Shown: piece by piece, positions 8,876 through 17,100 of the stretch
How the letters are laid out: the number at the start of each line of letters is the position of its first letter
How positions within the stretch are numbered: the stretch's first letter is position 1
Assembly: GCA_964251965.1 (NCBI GenBank)
Contig: CAXULQ010000004.1
Location: 186,001-250,000, forward strand
DNA from: Mucilaginibacter_A sp964251965
GTDB lineage: Bacteria; Bacteroidota; Bacteroidia; Sphingobacteriales; Sphingobacteriaceae
DNA length: 64,000 bases
Direction: 5' to 3'
Made by a program: the position numbers and the translations under genes
Notes under the pieces: model-generated
Database searches by the model: none
Seen by the model: the letters and a program-made list of their open reading frames with translations, nothing else
Told to the model about the DNA's origin: nothing

Positions 8876-9928
8876 ATGACTACGCTATTAGGCCCGGCTA
8901 TTTTTTTAGCACAATTTATTTCCGACGAAGCACCTTTTAACAGTTTAGATGCTATTTGTCGCTGGGCTGCCGATCTTGGTTTTCAGGGCATTCAGTTGCC
9001 TACCAACAATGCTTCTTTTATCGACCTAAAATTAGCGGCAGAAAGTAAAACATATGCTGAAGATTTGAAAGGGAAAGTAAACAATTATGGTTTACAGATC
9101 ACCGAACTTTCTACCCATTTGCAAGGACAATTGGTTGCGGTAAATCCAGCTTATGATACTTTGTTTGATGCCTTTGCACCTACAGAATATCGCAATAACC
9201 CAAATGCCCGAAAAGAATGGGCGGTCCAGCAATTAAAGTATGCAGCAAAAGCTTCACAAAATTTAGGATTAAAAGCACATGCCACTTTTAGCGGTGCTTT
9301 GTTATGGCCGATGGTTTATCCCTGGCCGCAACGCCCTGCAGGTTTGGTTGAAACTGGTTTTACAGAATTATCGAACCGATGGCTTCCAATTTTAAATGAA
9401 TTTGATGAATGCGGAATAGATTTATGCTATGAAATCCATCCGGGAGAAGATTTGCATGACGGTATAAGTTACGAGATGTTCCTGGAAAAAGTAAACAATC
9501 ATCCTCGTGCCTGTCTGCTTTACGATCCTTCACATTTTATGTTGCAATGTTTGGATTACTTGGCTTACATCGACAATTACCACGAACGCATCAAAATGTT
9601 TCATGTAAAAGATGCAGAGTTTAACCCAACCGGAAAACAAGGCGTTTACGGCGGTTATCAAAATTGGATAGATCGTGCAGGCCGTTTTCGTTCTTTAGGT
9701 GATGGTCAGGTAGATTTTAAAGCTATTTTTAGTAAAATGGCGGCTTATGATTACAAAGGCTGGGCAGTTTTAGAATGGGAATGCGCGATTAAAAACCAGG
9801 AAGACGGTGCAAGGGAAGGCGCAGAATTTATTAAAAACCACATTATCCGGGTAACCGACAAAGCATTTGATGATTTTGCCGCTTCCGGTGCCGATGCTTC
9901 TTTTAACAAAACTTTATTAGGAATATAA
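8876..9928 (+). CDS. sugar phosphate isomerase/epimerase-like TIM-barrel protein (cytosolic)
   Basis: A xylose-isomerase-like TIM barrel of about 350 residues without signal peptide. Metal-site motifs are visible: CYEIHPGEDLHDG, LLYDPSHFMLQ, MFHVKDAEF and AVLEWECA. The ATG at 8876 is preferred over a TTG six bases earlier that touches the previous stop. It lies 6 bases downstream of the cytosolic Gfo/Idh gene. Members of this family epimerise or hydrate keto-sugars, and in several catabolic loci they accompany Gfo/Idh enzymes. The exact reaction cannot be read from the sequence. Confidence 0.85.
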   Translation: MTTLLGPAIFLAQFISDEAPFNSLDAICRWAADLGFQGIQLPTNNASFIDLKLAAESKTYAEDLKGKVNNYGLQITELSTHLQGQLVAVNPAYDTLFDAFAPTEYRNNPNARKEWAVQQLKYAAKASQNLGLKAHATFSGALLWPMVYPWPQRPAGLVETGFTELSNRWLPILNEFDECGIDLCYEIHPGEDLHDGISYEMFLEKVNNHPRACLLYDPSHFMLQCLDYLAYIDNYHERIKMFHVKDAEFNPTGKQGVYGGYQNWIDRAGRFRSLGDGQVDFKAIFSKMAAYDYKGWAVLEWECAIKNQEDGAREGAEFIKNHIIRVTDKAFDDFAASGADASFNKTLLGI

Positions 9929-9944
9929 ATTTAATACCAAACGC

Positions 9945-10382
9945 ATGAAAAAAATCTCTATTATCCTTGGTTTATGTACTGTAATTGCTGCGTGCAGCAA
10001 CAATAAATCTAATCAATCTGTTAGCAACGATAGTGTAACGGCCGCTAACATAGCTGCAAAAAGCCAAAACAGCGATGCGGATACCAATGTGAACAGCATT
10101 GGTACAGAAAGAACCGGCGCAACTTCCTCATCTAAGGGCGCACAACTGCTTGCTGCATCTGATTGCCTGGGCTGCCATAAAGAGCAAGAGAAACTGGTTG
10201 GTCCGGCTTACAAAGATGTGGCTAAAAAATATTCGAACAATGATAAAGATGTTAACTATTTGGCCAATAAAATTATTACCGGCGGCAAAGGCGTTTGGGG
10301 AGATATACCGATGACACCGCATCCAAATTTAGCTTTAAACGATGCGAAAGAGATGGTGAAATATATATTGTCTTTAAAGTAG
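9945..10382 (+). CDS. class I cytochrome c lipoprotein
   Basis: Membrane-anchored mono-heme cytochrome, 145 residues. A lipoprotein signal ends at Cys17 (VIAAC). A Ser/Asn/Thr-rich linker runs to about residue 62. The heme-binding CLGCH is at 74-78 and the likely axial methionine is Met123 in IPMTPHP. The C-terminal VKYILSL helix is typical of the c551 type. Its position in the middle of a locus with two FAD dehydrogenases makes it the likely electron acceptor, passing electrons on to the respiratory chain from the periplasmic face. Confidence 0.9.
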   Translation: MKKISIILGLCTVIAACSNNKSNQSVSNDSVTAANIAAKSQNSDADTNVNSIGTERTGATSSSKGAQLLAASDCLGCHKEQEKLVGPAYKDVAKKYSNNDKDVNYLANKIITGGKGVWGDIPMTPHPNLALNDAKEMVKYILSLK

Positions 10383-10383
10383 A

Positions 10384-10397
10384 ATACTTCTTTTATC
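10384..10397 (-). repeat. dispersed motif copy (GAAG type)
   Basis: ATACTTCTTTTATC begins one base after the cytochrome stop codon, in the 36-base gap before the MFS gene. Confidence 0.75.
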
Positions 10398-10418
10398 CAT
10401 CTAAATTATATTAAAATT

Positions 10419-11654
10419 ATGACTGCTGCTATCCGCACCAAGTTATCTGCTATGATGTTCCTGGAATTTTTTATTTGGGGATCATGGTTTGTAACACTTG
10501 GAACATTTTTAGGAAGTAATTTAAAAGCATCTGGTGCCGAAAGCGGAGCTGTTTTTTCAACTCAATCATGGGGGGCAATTGTTGCACCATTTATTGTTGG
10601 TTTAATTGCTGACAGGTATTTTAACGCGGAGAAAATACTTGGAATATTACATATCGTTGGTGCAATTTTAATGTACCAAATGTATAATGCTACAAATATC
10701 GGCGTATTTTATCCTTATGTTTTGGGTTACATGATCTTGTTTATGCCAACTTTAGCATTGGTTAACTCAGTGTCTTTTAACCAAATAGGAAACCCGGAAA
10801 AAGAGTTTTCATCTATTCGGATATGGGGTACTATCGGTTGGATTGCAGCTGGATTATTAATTAGTTATATTTTTCATTGGGATTCAAAACAAGATACTGA
10901 AAATGGTTTTCTAAAAAATACGTTCCTGATGGCTGGTGTTGCCTCATTAGTTTTAGGATTATTTAGCTTCACCTTACCAAAAACCCCACCGAAAATAGAT
11001 TCATCCGAAAAAGTAACCATTAGTGATGTTTTAGGTCTTGATGCATTACGGCTGTTAAAGGACAAAAATTTTCTGATCTTCTTTATTTCTTCAATTTTGA
11101 TCTGTATTCCACTGGCATTTTATTACCAGAATGCCAACCTTTTCCTTTCCAATATCGGTGTTGATAATCCTACCGGCAAAATGACTATTGGCCAAGCTTC
11201 CGAAGTATTATTCCTATTATTCATTCCCGTCTTCTTTTCCAGGTTTGGGTTCAAAAAAACTATTCTCGTAGGTATGCTGGCATGGGCAGTCCGTTATGCA
11301 TTGTTTGCTTATGGAAATTCAACCAACCTAAGTTTTATGTTGATTATTGGGATTGCACTGCATGGGGTTTGTTATGATTTCTTTTTTGTATCTGGTCAAA
11401 TTTATACGGATTCAAAAGCAGGGGAAAAATACAAAAGTTCTGCACAAGGTTTAATCACCCTTGCAACTTATGGAGTTGGCATGCTCATTGGTTTTGCCGT
11501 AGCAGGCATGATAACAGATACTTACAAATTGGTTGATGGTGCGATAAATTGGAAAATGGTATGGATTATTCCTGCCGGGATTGCCGCTGTCGTATTTTTA
11601 TTATTCGCTTTTTTGTTTAATGATAAATCCAAATCAGAAATAAAAACTGTCTAA
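10419..11654 (+). CDS. MFS permease, nucleoside:H+ symporter (NupG-like) family
   Basis: Integral membrane transporter of 411 residues with about 12 hydrophobic segments. The first contains MMFLEFFIWGSWFVTLGTF and the last ends before the cytoplasmic KSKSEIKTV tail. The conserved GTIGWIAAGLLISY stretch and the overall length match the NupG-like group that in Bacteroidota is often found in sugar loci beside Gfo/Idh enzymes. The likely cargo is the keto-sugar or monosaccharide released outside. Its stop codon overlaps the next start (TAATG), so the two genes are translationally coupled. Confidence 0.85.
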   Translation: MTAAIRTKLSAMMFLEFFIWGSWFVTLGTFLGSNLKASGAESGAVFSTQSWGAIVAPFIVGLIADRYFNAEKILGILHIVGAILMYQMYNATNIGVFYPYVLGYMILFMPTLALVNSVSFNQIGNPEKEFSSIRIWGTIGWIAAGLLISYIFHWDSKQDTENGFLKNTFLMAGVASLVLGLFSFTLPKTPPKIDSSEKVTISDVLGLDALRLLKDKNFLIFFISSILICIPLAFYYQNANLFLSNIGVDNPTGKMTIGQASEVLFLLFIPVFFSRFGFKKTILVGMLAWAVRYALFAYGNSTNLSFMLIIGIALHGVCYDFFFVSGQIYTDSKAGEKYKSSAQGLITLATYGVGMLIGFAVAGMITDTYKLVDGAINWKMVWIIPAGIAAVVFLLFAFLFNDKSKSEIKTV

Positions 11655-12535
11655 TGTCAACAACACAAAACCGCCGGTCTGCTATCAAAAATATTCTTGC
11701 CGGTTCGGCAAGCATTGCTGCGGCTGGCACTATTACTTCTTTTACCACACCAAAAATGGAACAACTTGCGCTAAAAGGAAATATTAACCACTCCGTTTGC
11801 CGCTGGTGTTACAATAATTTGTCGTTGGATGAACTTTGTATTCAGGCAAAAAAAATTGGCATTAAAGGTATTGACCTGATTGGGCCGAAAGAATGGGAAA
11901 TCCTGAAAAAGCATGATATGGATTCGCCCATGTGCAATGGTGCAGAGATTAGCCTTACGCAAGGTTTCAACAATAAAAAATACCACGAAACCCTTATTAA
12001 AAACTATACGGAAATGATTCCGCTTGTTGCCAAAGCAGGTTATAAAAACCTGATTTGTTTTAGCGGAAGCCGTACAGGAATGGACAACGAAACCGGCTGG
12101 AACAATTGTGTAGAAGGTTTAAAAAAGGTAATCGGGCTGGCAGAACAACACAAAGTTGTACTGGTAATGGAGTTGCTGAACAGTAAAATCGACCATAAAG
12201 ATTACCAGTGCGACCGTGCTTCCTGGGGTGGAGAACTCGCTAAAAGGCTTGGTTCTGAAAATTTTAAGCTGTTGTTCGATATTTACCACATGCAAATTGA
12301 CGAAGGCGACATCATCAGGAATATTACAGATTATCATCAATACATTGCCCATTATCATACTGGTGGTGTGCCCGGCCGGCACGAAATTGATGATACACAG
12401 GAATTGTATTATCCAGCCATTATGCGTACCATTCTAAAAACCGGGTTTAAAGGATATGTGGCACAAGAGTTTGTTCCGGCAAAAAAGGATAAGCTCGTTT
12501 CTTTACAGGAAGCAATACACATTTGCGATGTATGA
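11654..12535 (+). CDS. exported TIM-barrel sugar isomerase/epimerase-like protein (hydroxypyruvate isomerase type)
   Basis: Protein of 293 residues with a Tat-like leader (NRRSAIKNILAGSASIAAAG, about 6-25) and an AP-endonuclease-2/xylose-isomerase TIM barrel. Barrel signatures are VCRWCYNNLSLDEL near the N-terminus, VMELLNSKIDH, LLFDIYHMQIDEGD and IAHYHTGGVPGRHE, the last two being characteristic of hydroxypyruvate isomerase-like proteins. The start overlaps the permease stop by one base. An exported version is unexpected for hydroxypyruvate and points to action on an extracytoplasmic sugar intermediate instead. Confidence 0.85.
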   Translation: MSTTQNRRSAIKNILAGSASIAAAGTITSFTTPKMEQLALKGNINHSVCRWCYNNLSLDELCIQAKKIGIKGIDLIGPKEWEILKKHDMDSPMCNGAEISLTQGFNNKKYHETLIKNYTEMIPLVAKAGYKNLICFSGSRTGMDNETGWNNCVEGLKKVIGLAEQHKVVLVMELLNSKIDHKDYQCDRASWGGELAKRLGSENFKLLFDIYHMQIDEGDIIRNITDYHQYIAHYHTGGVPGRHEIDDTQELYYPAIMRTILKTGFKGYVAQEFVPAKKDKLVSLQEAIHICDV

Positions 12536-12602
12536 TAAGAGCCGTTAGCTTTCGGCAATTGGCAGTCAGCGAACATCCATTAGTAAAAGCCAAAATTTAT
12601 AT

Positions 12603-12616
12603 GATAAAAGAAGCAT
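12603..12616 (+). repeat. dispersed motif copy (GAAG type)
   Basis: GATAAAAGAAGCAT in the 124-base gap between two TIM-barrel genes, preceded by AAAATTTATAT. No terminator is seen here, so the flanking genes may still be co-transcribed. Confidence 0.75.
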
Positions 12617-12659
12617 ATCGTTATTGAACCTTTTTAACAAAAGTTAAGTCCAAATCATC

Positions 12660-13538
12660 ATGACAAACAGAAGAACCTTTTTAGCGCAAGCAGGATTAGC
12701 TTCGGCAGGAATGCTGATAAAACCCAACTTTCTTGTTGCGGCAATCAACCCTAAAGAAATAGGGATACAATTATATACCCTGCGGGAAGAACTGCCGAAA
12801 GATGTAAAAGGCGTAATTGCCAAAGTGGCAAAAGCAGGTTATAAAGAAGTAGAAACGTTTGGTTTTGATAAAAAAACCGGCTACTGGGGTTTAAGCTCAA
12901 AAGAGTTCAGCACGTTACTTAAAGCAAATGGTTTATCAACCCCAAGCGGGCATTATGGGCTGAACGAATTTTTTGGCTCAGGGAAAACAGATGATCTGAA
13001 AGCATACATTGATGTGGCCCACGTTACCGGCCAGTCTTATATTGTTGTGCCTTCGCTGGCAGAACAGTTTATAAAAACTGCCGATGATTTTAAAAGCGTA
13101 GCAGAAAAGATGAACAAAGCTGCAGAAATTTGTAAAGGTGAGGGATTAAAACTCGGTTACCACAACCATAACTTTGAGTGGAAACCTGAAGGAGGCACAA
13201 CCTTTTACCAAACGATTTTAAAATATACCGATCCTGCTTTGGTTCATATGGAAATGGATATCTATTGGGTTGTGCGCGCCGGGCAAAATCCGGTTGAAAT
13301 ATTGAAGAACCATCCTGGCCGTTTTTTCGCTGTTCATGTAAAAGACAGGGATAAAACCAATACCAGTATCAATACCGAAATAGGCAAAGGCAGCATTGAT
13401 TTTAAAACAATTTTACCAAAAGCCAAAGCTGCAGGTGTTAAACATTTTATTATGGAGCAGGAAAATTTTATCAATATAGACCCTTATGCAAGTATAACCG
13501 AAAGCTGTAATTACATGAAAAACAGTTTAACGGTGTAA
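12660..13538 (+). CDS. exported sugar phosphate isomerase/epimerase-like TIM-barrel protein
   Basis: A 292-residue TIM-barrel protein with a Tat-like leader (TNRRTFLAQAGLASAG, 2-17). Metal-binding motifs of the family are seen: GIQLYTLREEL, KLGYHNHNFEW, HMEMDIYWVVRAG and FFAVHVKDRD, then a GSIDFKTILP block and a C-terminal EQENF. It is close in sequence to the protein at 18043-18927 and precedes the DUF1080 gene by 24 bases. In described 3-keto-glycoside pathways a protein of this family acts next to the DUF1080 enzyme on the released keto product, and that role is inferred here. Confidence 0.87.
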   Translation: MTNRRTFLAQAGLASAGMLIKPNFLVAAINPKEIGIQLYTLREELPKDVKGVIAKVAKAGYKEVETFGFDKKTGYWGLSSKEFSTLLKANGLSTPSGHYGLNEFFGSGKTDDLKAYIDVAHVTGQSYIVVPSLAEQFIKTADDFKSVAEKMNKAAEICKGEGLKLGYHNHNFEWKPEGGTTFYQTILKYTDPALVHMEMDIYWVVRAGQNPVEILKNHPGRFFAVHVKDRDKTNTSINTEIGKGSIDFKTILPKAKAAGVKHFIMEQENFINIDPYASITESCNYMKNSLTV

Positions 13539-13562
13539 TCAAATTATATAAATCCATTTGAG

Positions 13563-14336
13563 ATGAATTACAAAATAGCATTAACCGTTTTATTTTTAGG
13601 CAGTTTTTTTATGGCGAACGCTCAGCAAACTGCAAAACACGAAGACACTGAGTTTTACGAACCGGTTCCGAAAGTTGTAACGCCCGGAAAAACCAACAGC
13701 GAACCGCCAAGCGATGCCATTGTTTTATTTAGCGGAGGTAACCTAAACGAATGGGTTTTTACCGATGACAACAGCAAACCAGCAGCTTGGACCGTAGAAA
13801 GCAATTTTTTTACCGTTAAAAAAGGTACAGGCAACATTGAAACCAAAAGGAAATTCAATAATTACCAGTTGCATTTAGAGTGGCGGATTCCTGCAAACAT
13901 AACCGGAGAAGGACAACTTCGTGGCAACAGCGGTGTTTTCTTAGCCTCAACCGGAAAAGGTGATTCGGGTTATGAACTTCAGATTCTGGATAATTACAAC
14001 AATAAAACATATGTAAACGGACAAGCAGGCAGCATTTACAAACAAGCTATTCCGTTGGTAAACGCCAATAAAAAGCCTGGCGACTGGCAAACGTATGATG
14101 TAATTTGGCAGGCACCAACTTTTAAAACCGATGGTTCTGTTAATACGCCAGCTACTGTTACGGTTATATTTAATGGAATTTTAGTGCAAAACCATACAGT
14201 TTTAAAAGGCGAAACGTTGTATGTTGGTCAGCCGGTTTATAAGGCTTACAGCGGTGGTGCTCCAATTAAATTACAAGCGCACGGCGATAAAAGCGAACCA
14301 GTTAGCTACCGGAATATTTGGGTAAGGGAATTGTAA
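13563..14336 (+). CDS. DUF1080 protein, 3-keto-disaccharide hydrolase family
   Basis: Secreted or periplasmic protein of 257 residues. A Sec signal peptide (about 1-20, cut near ANAQQ) precedes one concanavalin-like jelly-roll domain. The DUF1080 hallmarks are VLFSGGNLNEW, WTVESNFFTV, LHLEWRIP, GNSGVFLAS, YELQILDNYNN and a C-terminal PIKLQAHGD followed by YRNIWVREL. The family includes enzymes that cleave glycosidic bonds of sugars already oxidised at C3. This is the strongest single clue to the function of the locus. Polysaccharide binding is the alternative role for DUF1080 proteins. Confidence 0.9.
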   Translation: MNYKIALTVLFLGSFFMANAQQTAKHEDTEFYEPVPKVVTPGKTNSEPPSDAIVLFSGGNLNEWVFTDDNSKPAAWTVESNFFTVKKGTGNIETKRKFNNYQLHLEWRIPANITGEGQLRGNSGVFLASTGKGDSGYELQILDNYNNKTYVNGQAGSIYKQAIPLVNANKKPGDWQTYDVIWQAPTFKTDGSVNTPATVTVIFNGILVQNHTVLKGETLYVGQPVYKAYSGGAPIKLQAHGDKSEPVSYRNIWVREL

Positions 14337-14354
14337 GGGCACTAAAATTATGTT

Positions 14355-14369
14355 GATAAAAGAAGCATC
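14355..14369 (+). repeat. dispersed motif copy (GAAG type)
   Basis: GATAAAAGAAGCATC, 19 bases after the DUF1080 stop codon. Confidence 0.75.
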
Positions 14370-14373
14370 AGCA

Positions 14374-14407
14374 AATCCCCAAAAAACGTAAAGGTTTTTT
14401 TGGGATT
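14374..14407 (+). terminator. hairpin after DUF1080 gene
   Basis: AATCCCCAAAAAAC pairs with GTTTTTTTGGGATT (one mismatch) around a GTAAAG loop. It can end the first half of the catabolic operon, although no long T-run follows on the plus strand beyond the stem itself. Confidence 0.5.
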
Positions 14408-14639
14408 CATTCTGTTGCTGTTTTGTGCAAATAATCTTGTTTACGAGTTATCAGGCAAATAGCTTAATGGTAAAAACAATGTTACTGTTTTTACTGATGT
14501 AAACCGGGAATTTATTCAAAAATCTATATCATCTCAATATCCTGCGCTTTATATTTATAATCAAAATTAGAAATTGCTAAATGATTTGGATACTCCTGCT
14601 AATATAAACCAGGTTGTAAACGTTATATATTCACAATAA
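14388..14639 (+). pseudogene. possible remnant of a small secreted protein gene
   Basis: The 426-base gap between the DUF1080 gene and the second subunit-3 gene holds no intact gene. One frame reads as a hydrophobic leader (VFLGFILLLFCANN) followed by protein-like sequence (NNVTVFTDVNREF, PALYIYNQN, LDTPANINQVVNVIYSQ), but it is broken by TAG codons at 14460 and 14568 and ends at TAA 14637. I do not recognise the product. The reading may be fortuitous. The frame keeps one register throughout, which is why it is recorded. Confidence 0.25.
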
Positions 14640-14649
14640 ATTTTTAGGT

Positions 14650-14663
14650 GATAAAAGAAGCAT
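14650..14663 (+). repeat. dispersed motif copy (GAAG type)
   Basis: GATAAAAGAAGCAT preceded by AAATTTTTAGGT, 100 bases before the second subunit-3 gene. A related fragment with GGTAAAAACAATG and TTACTGTTTTTACTG lies near 14470. Confidence 0.7.
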
Positions 14664-14762
14664 TGGTAAAAGCATCCAGCATACGCATTTCGAAATGTTT
14701 TAAATCAGCTTAATTTTCTGAAAAAATCGAAACACGCTTCATTAAAAATAAACAAAGTTGAT

Positions 14763-15317
14763 ATGGACAGACGATCCGCAATAAAAAACTTAACTTTTCT
14801 GGCTGGTGGTGTTTTTCTTTTTCCTTCGTGTTTAAAGCATGAGGACGGAAAGATTTCTATCCAACTAAAAAAAATGCACATTACTGCCGCACAGGAAAAA
14901 TTAGTTGGAGATGTTGCAGAAACGATCATTCCGCAAACAATAACGCCAGGGGCAAAAGCTTTAAATGTACATCAGTTTGTGTTAAAGATGATGGATGATT
15001 GCCAAAGCAAAAAAAGTCAGCAGGATTTTATGGAAGGATTGTCTCAGTTAGATTCATTCACCCAAAAGCATTATCAGCATTCATTTGCGGAAGCAACTTC
15101 AAAGCAAAGGGAAAACATTTTAGTGCTGATTGAGCAAAAGCAAAACATTCCACCTCAATTATCGGCCTTTTATCAAATGTTAAAACCATTAACTGTAGAA
15201 GGTTATACCATTTCTAAATATGTGATGACGAACAAGCTTCCTTACGAATTAGTTCCGGGCAGGTACAATGGCTATTTCCCTGTTAAAAATTTAAAAACTT
15301 CTGTCAAAAATGGCTAA
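14763..15317 (+). CDS. gluconate 2-dehydrogenase subunit 3 family lipoprotein
   Basis: Second small dehydrogenase subunit of the locus, 184 residues. It begins MDRRSAIKN with a Tat-type twin arginine and a hydrophobic run that ends in a lipobox-like LFPSC (Cys23), so it may be both Tat-exported and lipid-anchored. The body has LVGDVAETIIP and TPGAKALNVHQF and a C-terminal VPGRYNGYFP, as in the paralogue at 7132. Its last 8 bases overlap the start of the GMC gene that follows, a close coupling expected for two subunits of one complex. Confidence 0.85.
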   Translation: MDRRSAIKNLTFLAGGVFLFPSCLKHEDGKISIQLKKMHITAAQEKLVGDVAETIIPQTITPGAKALNVHQFVLKMMDDCQSKKSQQDFMEGLSQLDSFTQKHYQHSFAEATSKQRENILVLIEQKQNIPPQLSAFYQMLKPLTVEGYTISKYVMTNKLPYELVPGRYNGYFPVKNLKTSVKNG

Positions 15318-17028
15318 CTTAAATATAGACAGTATTAAAACGCAAACTTTTGATGCTATTGTAATTGGTTCTGGAATGAGCGGCGGCTGGGCAGCGAAAG
15401 AATTGACCGGAAAAGGGTTTAAAACCCTAATGCTGGAGCGGGGCCGTGATGTAAAACACATTAAAGATTATCCAACCACCAATAAATATCCATGGGAGTT
15501 TGAGCACCGCGGAGAAATACCATACGATATACAACAAGCCAACCCGTCCATCAGTCGTTGTTATGCTTATAAAGAAGATGCTGAGCACTTTTTTGTAAAA
15601 GATACCGATCATCCATATGTTCAAACCAAGCCTTTTGATTGGATCAGAGGTTATCAAGTTGGTGGAAAATCTTTGCTTTGGGCGAGACAGACCCAGCGTT
15701 GGAGCGATTTTGATTTTGAAGGTCCGGCGAGAGATGGTTTTGCGGTCGATTGGCCAATCCGGTATAAAGACTTGGCTCCCTGGTACAGTTATGTAGAAAA
15801 ATTTGCAGGGATTTCTGGTAACCGTGATGGTATTGATAATTTGCCTGACGGCGAATTTTTACCAGCTTATCCATTAAGTTGCGTGGAGGATTACTTTAAG
15901 AAAAACGTAAGCAGTAATTACAAAAACAGGCATGTGATTAGTGCCCGGTGCGCACATTTATCAAAACCAAACCAAATACATTACGACCAAGGCCGCGGCA
16001 AATGCCAAAACCGGATATTGTGCCAGCGCGGTTGTCCGTTTGGCGGATATTTCAGCAGTAATTCTTCTACTATTCCCTGGGCAGAAAAATCCGGAAACCT
16101 AACGATGCATACTAATGCAGTTGTGCAGGCTATCATTTACGATGAACAAAAAGGAAAAGCAACTGGCGTGCGCGTAATCGACACACATACCAAACAGACA
16201 ACAGAATATTTTGCCAAAATTATCTTTGTAAACGCAGCAGCTGTAAATACTAATATCCTGCTGCTAAACTCTACTTCAAAACGTTTTCCTAACGGTTTAG
16301 GTAACGATAACGGTTTGATGGGCAAATATTTTGCATTCCATAATTATCGGGCAACAATCCATGCAGAATATGACGGTTTTAAAGATTTAACAACAGATGG
16401 CCGAAATCCGGCGGGCGGAGGTTATCTGCCGCGTTTTCGCAATGTTTACAAGCAGGAAACGGATTTTTTACGAGGCTATGCCGCTGGTTTTGGTTCTCAT
16501 AGAAGTACGCAAGTACACTCGGAAGGCGTTGGGACTGATTTTAAAGAAAGCCTTTTCCATCCGCAATTAACACCTTGGAAAGTTGGTTCGCATATGATGG
16601 GCGAAACTATCCCGAAAGAAAGTAATTATATTGCTTTAGATAAAAACCGAAAAGACGAATGGGGAATGCCATTGTTAAATATTTCTGTTGCTTATGATGA
16701 CAACGATGAAAAAATGGTGAAAGATTTCCATGAGCAGTTTACAGAAATGTACACCAAAGCAGGTTTCACCAATATTAAAACTAATGATTCGAAACAGGCA
16801 CCAGGTTTAGACATCCACGAAATGGGCGGCGTAAGAATGGGAAAAGACCCGAAAACGTCTTTGCTGAATAAATGGAACCAGTTGCACGAATGTAAAAATG
16901 TTTTTGTAACCGATGGCGCTTGCATGACTTCAACTTCAACCCAAAACCCTTCGCTTACTTACATGGCTTTAACTGCCCGCGCGGTTGATTTTGCCGTGGA
17001 TCAATTGAATAAGAAAGAGTTGGTTTGA
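15310..17028 (+). CDS. GMC-family FAD oxidoreductase, probable glycoside 3-dehydrogenase large subunit (second copy)
   Basis: Flavoprotein of 572 residues, paralogous to the protein at 3968. FAD motif GSGMSG is at 20-25. The catalytic pair is His503 (HEMGGVRMG) and Asn546 (NPSLTYMALTARA). The cysteine cluster Cys232-x5-Cys238-x3-Cys242 has the same spacing as in the first copy. It has no leader and overlaps its subunit-3 partner, so export as a complex is likely. Differences in the middle region (residues 330-420) suggest a different substrate from the first copy. The stop codon TGA overlaps a copy of the dispersed motif. Confidence 0.87.
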   Translation: MANLNIDSIKTQTFDAIVIGSGMSGGWAAKELTGKGFKTLMLERGRDVKHIKDYPTTNKYPWEFEHRGEIPYDIQQANPSISRCYAYKEDAEHFFVKDTDHPYVQTKPFDWIRGYQVGGKSLLWARQTQRWSDFDFEGPARDGFAVDWPIRYKDLAPWYSYVEKFAGISGNRDGIDNLPDGEFLPAYPLSCVEDYFKKNVSSNYKNRHVISARCAHLSKPNQIHYDQGRGKCQNRILCQRGCPFGGYFSSNSSTIPWAEKSGNLTMHTNAVVQAIIYDEQKGKATGVRVIDTHTKQTTEYFAKIIFVNAAAVNTNILLLNSTSKRFPNGLGNDNGLMGKYFAFHNYRATIHAEYDGFKDLTTDGRNPAGGGYLPRFRNVYKQETDFLRGYAAGFGSHRSTQVHSEGVGTDFKESLFHPQLTPWKVGSHMMGETIPKESNYIALDKNRKDEWGMPLLNISVAYDDNDEKMVKDFHEQFTEMYTKAGFTNIKTNDSKQAPGLDIHEMGGVRMGKDPKTSLLNKWNQLHECKNVFVTDGACMTSTSTQNPSLTYMALTARAVDFAVDQLNKKELV

Positions 17029-17041
17029 TGCTTCTTTTATC
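17027..17041 (-). repeat. dispersed motif copy overlapping a stop codon
   Basis: GATGCTTCTTTTATC. Its first two bases are the last two of the GMC stop codon (TGA). It is followed by GCATAAAAA, so the inner part can fold back on itself. Confidence 0.78.
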
Positions 17042-17100
17042 GCATAAAAATTTGCGTTTCTAATTATCGTTATCAGTACAAAAACTTGTAAACCAACAAT

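Noticed and set aside
3968..17028. GMC proteins as choline or alcohol dehydrogenases
   Set aside because: The subunit-3 partners, cytochrome c, isomerases and DUF1080 neighbours, and the cysteine cluster, point to sugar dehydrogenase complexes.
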